Position numbers and translations under genes: made by a program
In this document: in pieces, positions 1 to 8,831 of the stretch
Layout: the number at the start of each line of letters is the position of its first letter
How positions within the stretch are numbered: the stretch's first letter is position 1
DNA from: Aequorivita capsosiphonis DSM 23843
GTDB lineage: Bacteria; Bacteroidota; Bacteroidia; Flavobacteriales; Flavobacteriaceae
Direction of reading: 5' to 3'
Assembly (NCBI RefSeq): GCF_000429125.1
Contig: NZ_KE386850.1
Location: forward strand, 21,940 to 85,939
Length of the DNA stretch: 64,000 bases
The notes under the pieces: model-generated
What the model saw: only the letters and a program-made list of their open reading frames with translations
What the model was told of the DNA's origin: nothing
The model's database searches: none

Positions 1-31
1 TTCTTCATAATGTGTAAAAATTTAAAGTTAA

Positions 32-69
32 TAAATAAATAGCGGGGGCCGGCCCCCGCTATTTATTTA
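32..69. repeat. Perfect 38-nt palindrome downstream of cas2
   Basis: Two 19-nt arms meet at 50/51 with no spacer; the core is GC-rich (agcgggggcc and its complement) and the outer arms are AT-rich. Imperfect complementarity continues outward with small bulges to about 5-86. It sits 37 nt beyond the cas2 stop, so it could terminate the cas operon or form a cruciform. There is no adjacent T-run on the cas strand, and it does not resemble the repeat predicted from the tracrRNA. Confidence 0.7.
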
Positions 70-105
70 ACTTACACACTTTATGAGATAGTCCCTTTTT
101 TTGTT

Positions 106-435
106 TTAAAACAGTTCTAATTGTGCAGGTGGCGGCTCTTTGGGCACTGCGGTCTTGCCCCAAAAATTCATTATATTGCCAAACTGTTTATCGGTAATTC
201 TTAAAATACTCACTTTTCCAAGTGGCGGTAATTGCCTATAAACTCTTTTTTCGTGTACATCTGCACTTTCACTGCTTGCACAATGTCTTATATAAACGGA
301 ATATTGCATCATGGCATATCCATCTTTTAAAAGGTTTTTTCTAAAAAGTCCAGCATTGCGTCTATCTTTTTTTGTTTCGGTTGGTAAGTCAAAAAATACA
401 AATAACCACATAATCCTATAGGCATTTAATTCCAT
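106..435 (-). CDS. cas2: CRISPR-associated endonuclease Cas2 (type II)
   Basis: Cas2 forms the central dimer of the Cas1-Cas2 integrase that inserts new spacers into the array. The 109-aa product is normal for a type II Cas2. The ferredoxin-like first strand reads MWLFVFFDLP near residues 9-18, with the conserved Asp, followed by the basic helix KKDRRNAGLFRKNLLKDG. It overlaps the 3' end of cas1 by 10 nt on the same strand, so the two are translationally coupled. The usual effector gene cas9 upstream of cas1 is missing, so this is an adaptation module without its own effector. The array normally found downstream of cas2 would lie left of position 1. Confidence 0.95.
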   Translation of the reverse strand: MELNAYRIMWLFVFFDLPTETKKDRRNAGLFRKNLLKDGYAMMQYSVYIRHCASSESADVHEKRVYRQLPPLGKVSILRITDKQFGNIMNFWGKTAVPKEPPPAQLELF

Positions 436-1310
436 AATTTTGGATAGCTAATTTTCTTTGCAGTACCATTATAACATTGCTGTAGAGAAGTTGTAGTTCT
501 AGTAATTGCGACCATCAACGGGCTTTTGGTTGTTTTGAAATATACTGTTTCCGTAAGTATACCCAGCAATGCCAGTTTGATATCTGTGGTAAGCTCCTTT
601 TCTTTAAAGTCGATCATTATCTGCAATACCTTTGCATCCACTATTGGTCTATAAGGCTCCATAATATCGTCTGCCAAACAGAATGCATTGTATTTATTGT
701 GATGATGTATTCCCAAAGTGCAAAGGAGTCCGCTTGCCGCAAGGGAGCGCGCTACCGCGGCTCTCAAAATTATATAGCCGTAATTTAGAAAGGAGTTTGG
801 GTATTCGCCAAAACGTTCTCTTTTGAAATCGAAATCAAAGATATGTTTCCAATAATGTGCAGCTGCAGCACCTTCACGGTTATCGGTGTCACCGCTCAAT
901 ACTTTTGATTCGTGAAATTTCATTACTTCAAAAGATTTGTCTGATTTTTTCAAAAGTTGGGCTTGGTACTTTATTTTCCTTTTTATTATTTGTTGCCACA
1001 ACTGTTTTTTTAAAGGTTCGGAAGCTTTTATTTGGTTGCTAAACAATTTTTGTTGGGTGTGATGTCCTTCCAGATTTAAAAGCATGCTTGAGGGCATGTG
1101 TTTGGCATCGCAAAAAATCACTGCCACATTATTATCAATAAGTTTATTTAAAGCGGGAATGGAAATATAGATTTCTTGGTTTTCGATCACGACAAACCCG
1201 ACATCCTCAATGGGAACAGTTTTTTCTCCAGTTTCAATCTTGACCACTAATTGCTCCCATTTTGTGGTAATGGATGTTTTGTTGGTAAAAAAGAGTGTTC
1301 GTTTTAACAT
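426..1310 (-). CDS. cas1: CRISPR-associated endonuclease Cas1 (type II-C)
   Basis: Cas1 is the metal-dependent integrase subunit that joins prespacers to the CRISPR array. I place the start at the Met of MLKRTLFF because type II Cas1 proteins usually begin M-[IL]-K-R-T; an in-frame ATG six codons earlier (1328) is also possible and directly abuts a TAA that may be the old cas9 stop. Numbered from that upstream Met, the metal ligands look intact: Glu in DNREGAAAAHYW (about residue 152), His in GIHHHNKYN (about 208-210) and Asp in CLADD (about 220). Length matches the family. It overlaps cas2. The protein appears functional although cas9 has been lost upstream. Confidence 0.95.
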   Translation of the reverse strand: MLKRTLFFTNKTSITTKWEQLVVKIETGEKTVPIEDVGFVVIENQEIYISIPALNKLIDNNVAVIFCDAKHMPSSMLLNLEGHHTQQKLFSNQIKASEPLKKQLWQQIIKRKIKYQAQLLKKSDKSFEVMKFHESKVLSGDTDNREGAAAAHYWKHIFDFDFKRERFGEYPNSFLNYGYIILRAAVARSLAASGLLCTLGIHHHNKYNAFCLADDIMEPYRPIVDAKVLQIMIDFKEKELTTDIKLALLGILTETVYFKTTKSPLMVAITRTTTSLQQCYNGTAKKISYPKLWN

Positions 1311-1328
1311 GCCAGCAAATTTTTCCAT

Positions 1329-1411
1329 TTACAAAAAAGTAACTTCTTTGTTTTGTATGGGATGTGTCTATAAAGGTTAGTCCCCAAATCCAATCCTAAA
1401 ATTCGTTTCAT
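1329..1411 (-). pseudogene. cas9: cas9 remnant: first 12 codons only
   Basis: Reading the minus strand from an ATG at 1411-1409 gives MKRILGLDLGTN, the start of a type II-C Cas9 up to the catalytic RuvC-I Asp; intact homologues continue with SIGWA. Here the sequence departs at about 1375 and only about 45 nt remain before the cas1 ATG at 1328. A different frame in that stretch ends KEVTFL followed by TAA immediately before the ATG, which could be the old Cas9 C-terminus. The reading in the starting frame runs into cas1 and stops there. I infer an internal deletion of nearly the whole (normally about 1,400-codon) gene. An assembly join is the alternative explanation. Confidence 0.8.
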
Positions 1412-1466
1412 AATCTTTATGCTTAATTATTTGAAGTTCTAAACTTATAAAAAAATAAATTCATCT

Positions 1467-1486
1467 CTTTACGGAATCCCGTAAAG
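1467..1486. repeat. 8-bp hairpin between cas9 remnant and tracrRNA
   Basis: ctttacgg and ccgtaaag form a perfect 8-bp stem around the loop aatc. It lies between the divergent cas9 start and the tracrRNA promoter, so it may be a leftover of the cas9 leader or a regulatory site. There is no T-run on either side that would make it a clear terminator. Confidence 0.5.
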
Positions 1487-1506
1487 ACCATTAAATATTT
1501 TTTATA

Positions 1507-1605
1507 TATCTTTGGATTACAATTTTGAAAGCAATTCACAATAAGGATTATTCCGTTGTGAAAACATTTAAGCCGCCTCACCTTCCAATGTGGGGCATTT
1601 TTTTT
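1507..1605 (+). ncRNA. Putative type II-C tracrRNA with promoter and terminator
   Basis: TAtcTTTG at 1507-1514 is a perfect Bacteroidetes -7 box. It is followed by attacaattttgaaagcaat (about 1516-1534), whose complement has the feel of flavobacterial type II-C repeats (ttgtgaattgctttcaaaat), so this is the likely anti-repeat. Downstream, cctcac (1576-1581) pairs with gtgggg (1590-1595) and eight Ts follow (1598-1605), the expected tracrRNA tail and rho-independent terminator. The RNA would be about 85 nt. It diverges from the cas genes. Its retention without cas9 is unusual. Confidence 0.8.
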
Positions 1606-1776
1606 GGTTAAATGTTTCACAAGCTCCATAATCTATAATAGATACAGTAACGAGCCAAAACAGTTAGGTTGGTTTTACCACCTACGCTTTAGATTAACGG
1701 AATTCAATTCTCTTTCAGTTTTTAGTTCCTAGAAATCCCAGAAGTTCCATTTTCGGTTTCGATTTCGATTTCATTT

Positions 1777-2580
1777 TCACCCAACCCCCAAAACCCGCAT
1801 CCCCCTAGCATCCTTCATCTCCAACAACTCCCCGTTCACATTCCTATAAAAAACAACCCCAACCGCACTAACCACCGCCACCGCTTGAGGCATAGCATTA
1901 GCTTCAGCCAATCTTAAGCTAAGAGTTACGGACGCAATCATCTTTTGCTTCAAATCAATTGGCTCACTTTCCACAAGGGCGCTAAGGCTTCTGTGTTTTG
2001 GCTCCAAGGGCACATATTTGTTTTCATCTGGGCTGTATTCATAATTACTTACGGTAGCAGCACACAAGATAAACTTAAAGTGGGTAGCCTCTTTGGGCGC
2101 CGTTATTTGTTCCTTAGGCTTTAGGTTAGGAGAGGTCCAAGAAACCTCGTTTCTGCCTGGGTTTAATGTGGCTTTGTTTTTTATACCACCAATGCTATAG
2201 ACCAAAGGCCGGGCATTTACAAATTCAAACCCTTCTAGCAAACTGCCGTTTTTACGTATATCCAGCTTCCGTTGTCCACGAATGCCAGTGCCCAAGCCAA
2301 CAACCAAACGCATCGCGCCACTCAACCTGCCAGAAAAATAGCGATCGCCAAGCTCTTTCTTATTGCGCAAAAAGGCCATCCGCAAAACCTTGGCCGCCAT
2401 ACTTGCCCCGCCAAGTTCCATCATATTGTCCCGCGTACCTTTACTTTTTGGGTGCGTCAAGATGTGATTCTTGCTCACCGTGGCTTTTTGTTTTACGATG
2501 GTTCCCTTTTCGTCCTGGCTAAAGCTCAATCCGCCCATGCTGCCAGATAGTTTAAAAAAATCATTCTTTATCCGTGCCAT
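1777..2580 (-). CDS. Hypothetical protein, DUF6266-like N-terminus
   Basis: The 267-aa product is counted from MARIKNDFF, because this N-terminal pattern (MARIKN..., then a Ser/Gly-rich turn) recurs in Bacteroidetes hypothetical proteins of the DUF6266 type. The longer reading adds 29 hydrophobic residues with no matching pattern and probably is not translated. There is no signal peptide or membrane segment from that start. The middle part (about 120-230) alternates polar and hydrophobic stretches as in beta-rich domains, and a short hydrophobic run (AVAVVSAVGVVFY) lies near the C-terminus. Function is unknown. It stands alone between the CRISPR remnant and about 1 kb of non-coding DNA, a setting compatible with an accessory region. 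The family assignment rests on a motif only. Confidence 0.6.
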   Translation of the reverse strand: MARIKNDFFKLSGSMGGLSFSQDEKGTIVKQKATVSKNHILTHPKSKGTRDNMMELGGASMAAKVLRMAFLRNKKELGDRYFSGRLSGAMRLVVGLGTGIRGQRKLDIRKNGSLLEGFEFVNARPLVYSIGGIKNKATLNPGRNEVSWTSPNLKPKEQITAPKEATHFKFILCAATVSNYEYSPDENKYVPLEPKHRSLSALVESEPIDLKQKMIASVTLSLRLAEANAMPQAVAVVSAVGVVFYRNVNGELLEMKDARGMRVLGVG

Positions 2581-3589
2581 ATCAAAGTTTTTTATAAACC
2601 GACTCGTGTTACAAAATAGCAGCCACAAGCCGATAATGGGTTCAACAACAAATATAAAATCATACACTCAGATCATCGAGATCCTATGTCTAGCAATTGG
2701 GGAGAATAACTTTGGAGATTCAAACGAGCAGATGCAACGTTCTATAATACAACAATTTACTAAAATAACTCAATTTCAGTTGATAAGCAAATCCCAGTTC
2801 CAAAAACACCTAAATATCCCCTCGTCAAACGAAAGGACTAATAGAATAGGAAATTAGTATTTAAAGCCAAAATAAAGCCATTCCTTTTAGAAACAAGAAG
2901 AAGTTAAACTGGAAATATTAAACCCAAGGTAGCGATTTTTACAACTACAGAAATCTCCATAAACACCGGTGGTTTAATAAGACGATAAGGAATCTTTACA
3001 GCAACGAAGGTCCAGGTCAGGTCCGGGTGAGGTGCGGGTAAAGTCCAGATGGGTTAAGGGTGAAATTGCTAAAAAAATGAGGATAATTAAAAAAGCCAAG
3101 TGATTTTGACCATATCTATGATAGAACTACTAATATACAAAAAAATCTAATGTTGAACATCTCACATCTAAAATTTCACCTCTACTCTTCACATTCCCCA
3201 TCCACTCAACAAGTAACCCTCGCTCTCCCAGCAACGCAAGCCTTGATTTAAGTTTTTACATCACAACCGTCTTTGGATTGTATTCCATAGTGCAAAGCCC
3301 ATAGCCCATAGCCTATCTTGGAGATATCAATCCATTCCGGAAGGAGGCTCTAGGCGCGCGATGTAAGCACCAACCCTTCAAAAAAACAGCATAGACAAAA
3401 TGAATGAAATCTTTTTTATGATCTCGATTAAGTTAATTGTTTAGACAACATAGATATAAGCCCATTTTAACCGAAAATTACAAAACCCGCAAAATTTTCC
3501 AACAACTACCGGCTACCGACTACCAACTACCGACTAAAAATAGTACTTTTGCACCCTCAAAATAAATTACATATTACATAAAAATTATC
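2581..3589. other. 1-kb stretch without a recognisable gene
   Basis: No convincing ORF is present on either strand. A G-rich run of short imperfect repeats (ggtccgggtgaggtgcggg and similar) lies at 3006-3060. A second low-complexity run (ctaccgactaccaactaccg) lies at 3508-3535, just before the ppa promoter, and catagcccatagcc repeats near 3298-3315. These look like the decayed simple repeats seen elsewhere in the window. Confidence 0.6.
3544..3551 (+). promoter_or_regulatory. -7 box of ppa
   Basis: TActTTTG matches the Bacteroidetes TAnnTTTG -7 consensus exactly and lies 38 nt before the ppa ATG. No clear TTG -33 element is present at the usual spacing. Confidence 0.5.
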
Positions 3590-4102
3590 ATGAAGAAGAC
3601 ATTCGACGTACTTATAGAAATTCCAAAAGGAAGCCGTAACAAATACGAATACGATTTTGAATTAAAGAAAATCCGTTTTGACCGTATGCTTTTCAGCAGT
3701 ATGATGTATCCAGCTGATTACGGTTTTATACCTGAAACCTACGCCCGCGATGGTGATCCATTAGACGTATTGGTGTTGGGTCACGAGCCTACATTCCCAA
3801 TGTGTGTGATGGAAGTAAAGGCTATTGGTGTTTTCCATATGGAAGATGAAAAAGGACCGGATGAAAAAATTATCTGTGTTCCAGTATCAGACCCAGTTTG
3901 GAACCAATTAGACGACTTACAGGATCTGAACCCGCACTTGATAAAAGAGATTGAACATTTCTTTAAAGTATATAAAGATCTTGAAAAGAAACGCGTAGAT
4001 GTTGGTGGTTGGGGAGATGCAACAGAGGCCATTGAAATTTTTGACCAGTGCATAAAGCGCTATGAAGACACTCCGGAAGTACACGGGCGTTTTAGTATTT
4101 AG
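3590..4102 (+). CDS. ppa: Inorganic pyrophosphatase (soluble, family I)
   Basis: This cytoplasmic enzyme hydrolyses pyrophosphate to phosphate and so pulls biosynthetic reactions forward. The 170-aa length is normal for bacterial family I enzymes. The metal-binding signature DGDPLDVLV is intact at about residues 54-62, with YPADYGFIPET just before it and the downstream K(R)VDVGGW segment that supplies active-site Lys/Arg. The start ATG follows a TAnnTTTG promoter. It is followed about 690 nt later by a membrane-bound pyrophosphatase, so two unrelated PPases are neighbours here. Confidence 0.96.
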   Translation: MKKTFDVLIEIPKGSRNKYEYDFELKKIRFDRMLFSSMMYPADYGFIPETYARDGDPLDVLVLGHEPTFPMCVMEVKAIGVFHMEDEKGPDEKIICVPVSDPVWNQLDDLQDLNPHLIKEIEHFFKVYKDLEKKRVDVGGWGDATEAIEIFDQCIKRYEDTPEVHGRFSI

Positions 4103-4795
4103 ATTTTAGACGTTAGACTTGAGATGTGAGACTTGAGATTTCAGTCGTTTCATCTTAGGTAATAAAAAGGACATAAGCCGAAGGACGTAAGACGTATGAC
4201 CCATTCAGGGTTTCGTCTTACGACCTTTCTATTTGTGGGATTGAAAAAATACCTCGCTTCCGTGTGTCCTTCCAATAATTATAAGTCACGAGATTGCGTC
4301 TTAACTTTTTATTATATGATGTAGTTTGTTGTAGGGAATTGATATTTGGTCGGTTATATTTATAAAGGTAAAGATATAACTAAACCATTCTTTACTGTTG
4401 TTACAAGGTATTCAAAACAGATTGAAAGTCTGTTCCATTCGTGAAGTCTATAGTGCCCTGTTTGCGCCATCAGTTTCAAGAAAAGAATGAACCTACCCAG
4501 TTAGCCTAAGGAAGGCAGAGGGGTTCGTGTAAATTAGTGCAATTCGTGGCGGTACTTTGAATGCAAGTAAATCACAACAATACTTTAAAAAAGCTTCTTT
4601 GCTTTAAGAGTTATGGACGTTGGAGGCTAGACGAGATTAAAGCTCGATTTTTTACAACTTTTCATATATAACTCAATTTCATTTTTCAAATAACTTTAAC
4701 TAGTTTGTTCTGTTTTATATTGAAGGAGCTTAGGTCTCAGGGCGCAACAAAATAATTGATTTAACAAACTCGGTGATTTCCTGTTTCATATCCCA
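4103..4795. other. Long intergenic region between ppa and hppA
   Basis: No gene seen. The left part (4105-4215) is made of degenerate 'gacttgagatgtgag' and 'gacgtaagacg' phrases that recur in other gaps of this window. The middle (about 4358-4625) is copy 1 of the large dispersed element described separately. The last 170 nt are AT-rich and should carry the hppA promoter, but I cannot assign its boxes with confidence. Confidence 0.6.
4358..4625 (+). repeat. Dispersed structured element, copy 1
   Basis: Shares an ordered set of blocks with 22541-22800 and 60700-60930: tataaaggtaaagatat, then a hairpin (acagatt-gaa-agtctgt, about 4417-4433), then ccattcgtgaa, a gcgcc block, a variable middle, caattcgtggcggtactt, and finally gagttatggac. 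It ends about 230 nt before the hppA start codon. Conserved blocks and hairpin suggest selection on RNA or DNA structure or recent mobility. Confidence 0.75.
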
Positions 4796-4855
4796 ATGCA
4801 TTTCCTTATTTTTGGAATCGAAAATTTACAACCAACCCTTAATCTAAAGAAATTT

Positions 4856-7363
4856 ATGGAATCAATGATGATATACGCGCCAATTGCTATGGCGATACTA
4901 GGCTTAATCTTTATGGCCGTTAAACGTTCTTGGGTACTGAAACAAAACCCGGGCGATGGTAAAATGAAAGAAATAAGCGATCACATTTACGAAGGGGCTT
5001 TGGCCTTTCTTAATGCGGAATACAGGCTACTTGCCGTGTTTGTGGTTATCGTGAGCGTCGCTTTGGCAGTGGTATCATACATTGTTCCAACAACACATCT
5101 ATTAATCGTAGTAGCCTTTATTTTCGGAGCTGTTTTCTCTGCCTTGGCGGGAAATATGGGGATGAAAATAGCAACTAAAACAAATGTTCGTACTACGCAG
5201 GCTGCGCGTACAAGTTTACCTAACGCTCTTAAAGTATCTTTTGGTGGTGGTACCGTAATGGGCCTTGGTGTTGCAGGTCTTGCAGTATTAGGATTAACAG
5301 CCTTCTTTATTTTCTTCTTTCATTACTTTATGGGAGGGGTTTGGACAAACACAATGGATATGACCATTGTTCTTGAAACGCTGGCAGGATTCTCTCTTGG
5401 AGCGGAGTCCATTGCCTTGTTTGCAAGAGTAGGTGGTGGTATCTACACAAAAGCTGCCGACGTAGGTGCCGACCTTGTAGGTAAAGTGGAAGCAGGAATT
5501 CCAGAAGACGATCCGCGTAACCCAGCAACTATTGCTGATAACGTAGGTGACAACGTAGGGGACGTTGCCGGTATGGGCGCCGATTTATTTGGTAGTTATG
5601 TAGCAACAGTATTAGCAGCGATGGTTTTAGGTAACTACGTTATAAAAGATATGGGCGGTGCAATTACCGACGCATTTGGCGGTATAGGCCCAATTTTATT
5701 GCCAATGGCAATTGCGGGTGTTGGGATTATTATTTCCATTATTGGAACTCTTTTAGTAAAGATCAAAAGCAACGATGCGAAGGAATCACAGGTTATGGGT
5801 GCCTTAAATATTGGAAACTGGACCTCCATTATTTTAGTGGCAATTTCTTGCTTTGCACTATGTCGTTATATGTTGCCAGAAACGATGCAAATGCGTTTCT
5901 TCGGTTTGGTTGAGCCGGTTCAAATTACTTCAATGCGCGTGTTTTATGCTACATTAGTAGGTCTTGTGGTAGGTGCCACCATTTCATCGGTAACGGAATA
6001 CTACACAGGACTAGGTAAAAAACCAATTCTTAAAATAGTTCAACAATCATCAACAGGTGCCGGAACCAATATTATTGCAGGTTTAGCGACAGGGATGATT
6101 TCTACCTTCCCTTCGGTATTACTTTTTGCAGGTGCTATTTGGGCGTCCTATGCTTTTGCTGGCTTTTACGGAGTTGCCCTTGCAGCTTCCGCAATGATGG
6201 CTACAACGGCTATGCAGCTTGCCATTGATGCATTTGGCCCAATTAGCGATAACGCGGGTGGTATTGCCGAAATGAGCGAGCAGGAACCAATTGTTCGTGA
6301 ACGTACTGATATTTTAGATTCTGTGGGTAACACCACCGCGGCTACGGGTAAGGGTTTTGCCATTGCTTCTGCTGCATTGACTTCCTTGGCACTTTTTGCC
6401 GCTTATGTAACCTTTACAGGAATTGATGGGATCAACATCTTTAAAGCGCCAGTTTTGGCCATGCTTTTTGTAGGGGGTATGATTCCCGTTGTATTCTCTG
6501 CCTTGGCGATGAATGCCGTGGGGAAAGCTGCGATGCAGATGGTAAATGAAGTGAGAAGACAGTTCCGTGAAATTCCAGGGATTATGGAAGGTACAGGGAA
6601 ACCAGAATACGATAAATGTGTGGCTATTTCAACTAAAGCTTCTTTAAAAGAAATGTTATTGCCGGGAGTACTTACAATCGGTTTTCCCTTGGTAATTGCA
6701 TTTGTACCCATGATTTTTGGAATGAACAATATGGAAATCGCAGAAATGCTGGGTGGCTATATGGCCGGCGTTACCGTGAGTGGGGTGCTTTGGGCGATTT
6801 TCCAAAACAACGCTGGTGGTGCTTGGGATAACGCTAAGAAGTCTTTTGAAGCTGGTGTACTGATTGATGGCGAAATGACCTATAAAGGAAGTGAGGCCCA
6901 TAAAGCTGCCGTTACTGGCGATACGGTTGGAGATCCTTTTAAAGATACTTCAGGACCTTCTATGAATATCCTGATTAAACTTACGTGTTTGATCGGACTT
7001 GTGATCGCACCGATTCTTGGAAACCACGATGGTGCTGTGATGGCGGCAGAAACATCTTCCGAAGAAGTTTACTTTATTGACGCCGAAGGAAACAAAACCA
7101 TTTTGACCGAAAAGCAAATTCAATATATTGAAACTGGAAAGACTATCACAGAAGGTGATAACCTAAAAGATAAGACAGAAACAATGGTTGAAATGTTGAA
7201 AAATGACAACAACGATCGAGTAACTGCGAATGTGACTATCACTAAAACAGTTGATGGCGTTGAAACTACTGAAACCAAAACTTTCACCGGCACCGAAGAA
7301 GAAGTTCGAAGCCAGTTAAAAGATGTGGAAGGAATGAAAATTAAAATAAAGGATAAAGAGTAG
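4856..7363 (+). CDS. hppA: Membrane-bound ion-translocating pyrophosphatase
   Basis: The enzyme couples hydrolysis of PPi to pumping of H+ or Na+ across the inner membrane through about 16 helices. I start at ATG 4856 ([11 protein letters not shown]), directly before the first helix; the reading frame is open 20 codons further up. The substrate motif [21 protein letters not shown] and following DNVGDNVGD are intact. [10 protein letters not shown] has Ala where K+-independent enzymes have Lys, so a K+-dependent type is expected; whether it moves Na+ or H+ cannot be read here. At 835 aa it is longer than the usual 670-770 because of a charged, soluble C-terminal tail of roughly 85 residues (from about [10 protein letters not shown]). 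A terminator follows. Confidence 0.95.
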   Translation: MESMMIYAPIAMAILGLIFMAVKRSWVLKQNPGDGKMKEISDHIYEGALAFLNAEYRLLAVFVVIVSVALAVVSYIVPTTHLLIVVAFIFGAVFSALAGNMGMKIATKTNVRTTQAARTSLPNALKVSFGGGTVMGLGVAGLAVLGLTAFFIFFFHYFMGGVWTNTMDMTIVLETLAGFSLGAESIALFARVGGGIYTKAADVGADLVGKVEAGIPEDDPRNPATIADNVGDNVGDVAGMGADLFGSYVATVLAAMVLGNYVIKDMGGAITDAFGGIGPILLPMAIAGVGIIISIIGTLLVKIKSNDAKESQVMGALNIGNWTSIILVAISCFALCRYMLPETMQMRFFGLVEPVQITSMRVFYATLVGLVVGATISSVTEYYTGLGKKPILKIVQQSSTGAGTNIIAGLATGMISTFPSVLLFAGAIWASYAFAGFYGVALAASAMMATTAMQLAIDAFGPISDNAGGIAEMSEQEPIVRERTDILDSVGNTTAATGKGFAIASAALTSLALFAAYVTFTGIDGINIFKAPVLAMLFVGGMIPVVFSALAMNAVGKAAMQMVNEVRRQFREIPGIMEGTGKPEYDKCVAISTKASLKEMLLPGVLTIGFPLVIAFVPMIFGMNNMEIAEMLGGYMAGVTVSGVLWAIFQNNAGGAWDNAKKSFEAGVLIDGEMTYKGSEAHKAAVTGDTVGDPFKDTSGPSMNILIKLTCLIGLVIAPILGNHDGAVMAAETSSEEVYFIDAEGNKTILTEKQIQYIETGKTITEGDNLKDKTETMVEMLKNDNNDRVTANVTITKTVDGVETTETKTFTGTEEEVRSQLKDVEGMKIKIKDKE

Positions 7364-7398
7364 ACCCGAAGATAACTTATAATAAACTGTAAATATCC

Positions 7399-7433
7399 AC
7401 CTGTTAGGTTTTAAGAATCTAACAGGTTTTTTT
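7399..7433 (+). terminator. Rho-independent terminator of hppA
   Basis: acctgttag (7399-7407) pairs with ctaacaggt (7419-7427) over an 11-nt loop and is followed by a run of Ts. The same acctgttag palindrome recurs at 41368-41398 without a T-run, so it may belong to a repeat family reused as a terminator. Confidence 0.85.
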
Positions 7434-7485
7434 ATTTTCTTGCCGTAGATTAAAAGCTTCCCATTTTTACTATCTTAGCTGGGCT

Positions 7486-8751
7486 ATGAACTATCCCGAT
7501 TTAATCACGCTAGGTATTGCCTTTGGTTTGGGTCTTCTCGTTGGTCTCCAGCGTGAAAAAACCGATCATGAAATGGCTGGTGTCCGCACTTTTACCCTTA
7601 TAGCCATCTTGGGGGTTCTTGCGGGTTTTCTTACAAGAGACTTCGAAAATCCGTTTATTCTGCCTGTTTTTGGTCTTTCCATAACCGGACTTATGTTAAT
7701 GTCCAATTTTTTAAAAGCGAGAAAAGATCCCGGAACCAGCGTCGGTTTAACTACGGAAGTGGCCGTCTTACTTATGTTTGCCATAGGATCTTATTTGGTT
7801 TTGGGAAATCAGATTATCGCGGTAGTAGTAGGCGGATCACTCGCGCTTTTGCTCTATATAAAAGAAACCTTACATAATTTTATTGATAGGTTAAAAGATA
7901 AGGATCTTTCAGCGATAATGACTTTTGTTGGAATTTCACTTGTAATTCTTCCCATTCTGCCCGACAAAACTTATGGTCCTTACAATGTTTTAAACCCGCA
8001 GGACATTTGGTTAATGGTGACCCTTATTGTTGGCATTAGCATCTTGGGCTATTTTATCTATAAATGGGTAGGGAAAAAAGTGGGGATGGTCTCTAATGGA
8101 ATTTTAGGCGGAATTATAAGTAGTACCGCAACTTCGGTTAGTTACTCGCGAAATTCCAAGAGCAATAAATCCCTTGGTAAGATTTCAGCTTTTGTAATTC
8201 TAACGGCGGTAACGGTTTCAATTATTCGGGTAATTATTGAAATAGGAGTTGTTGTTCCCGAAAAATTAAACGCGGTAATAAGCCCATTTTTGGTTCTCTT
8301 CGTCTTTATGGCGCTTTTATCAATTATACTTTTTTATACGACTTCAAAAGATAAAAATTTAGAGGAAATGCCCGAACCTAAAAATCCCGCGCAATTTAAA
8401 AGTGCATTTGTATTCGGAATTCTTTATGGACTTATCTTACTGGCCGTTGCATTTACCGAAGAGGAATTTGGCAATAGCGGACTATATATCGTTTCCATTA
8501 TAGGGGGATTGGCGAAAAAGGATGCTATAACCCTTTCTTTGGCGCAGTCGATAAAGAGCGGACTTGACACAGAATTGGGATGGCGATTGATCATGACTGG
8601 AATGCTTGCAAATTTTGCATTCAAAATTGTAATTGCTGCCGCATTAGGATCTAAGCATCTTTTAAAATGGTTGGGAGCTACTCTGTCAATTTCAATTGTT
8701 GCGGGACTTTTAATGATGTGGTTATGGCCGGCTTCATGGCATTTTTACTAA
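7486..8751 (+). CDS. MgtC/SapB-type membrane protein with DUF4010 domain
   Basis: A 421-aa inner-membrane protein. Residues 1-130 match the MgtC/SapB N-terminal domain (GLLVGLQRE, AGVRTFTLIAILG, TTEVAVLLMF); the remainder is the DUF4010 domain with GGIISSTATSVSYS near 210 and about eight further hydrophobic helices. Members are often annotated as putative magnesium-linked transporters, but no transported ion has been shown for this architecture, so a precise role should not be assumed. It follows hppA after a terminator and therefore probably has its own promoter. A partial -7 box (TAtcTTAG) is visible at about 7472. The ATG lies just after this box. Confidence 0.85.
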   Translation: MNYPDLITLGIAFGLGLLVGLQREKTDHEMAGVRTFTLIAILGVLAGFLTRDFENPFILPVFGLSITGLMLMSNFLKARKDPGTSVGLTTEVAVLLMFAIGSYLVLGNQIIAVVVGGSLALLLYIKETLHNFIDRLKDKDLSAIMTFVGISLVILPILPDKTYGPYNVLNPQDIWLMVTLIVGISILGYFIYKWVGKKVGMVSNGILGGIISSTATSVSYSRNSKSNKSLGKISAFVILTAVTVSIIRVIIEIGVVVPEKLNAVISPFLVLFVFMALLSIILFYTTSKDKNLEEMPEPKNPAQFKSAFVFGILYGLILLAVAFTEEEFGNSGLYIVSIIGGLAKKDAITLSLAQSIKSGLDTELGWRLIMTGMLANFAFKIVIAAALGSKHLLKWLGATLSISIVAGLLMMWLWPASWHFY

Positions 8752-8831
8752 CTTTATTAGGTTGTCTTCCTAAAGGAATGAATGATTTACCCAAGATTTT
8801 CAGAAATATAGGCCTATAATTTATATGCGAA

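Noticed and set aside
857-1042. Plus-strand reading frame opposite cas1
   Set aside because: It lies fully inside the intact cas1 gene, has no family pattern, and codon choice follows the complementary gene.
2166-2857. Plus-strand frames opposite and beyond the hypothetical gene at 1777-2580
   Set aside because: Compositionally odd (Cys, Pro, Ser-rich), overlapping each other in different frames and opposite a better-supported gene.
4796-4855. Upstream extension of the membrane pyrophosphatase
   Set aside because: The extra 20 residues are not typical of the family and the ATG at 4856 directly precedes the first membrane helix.
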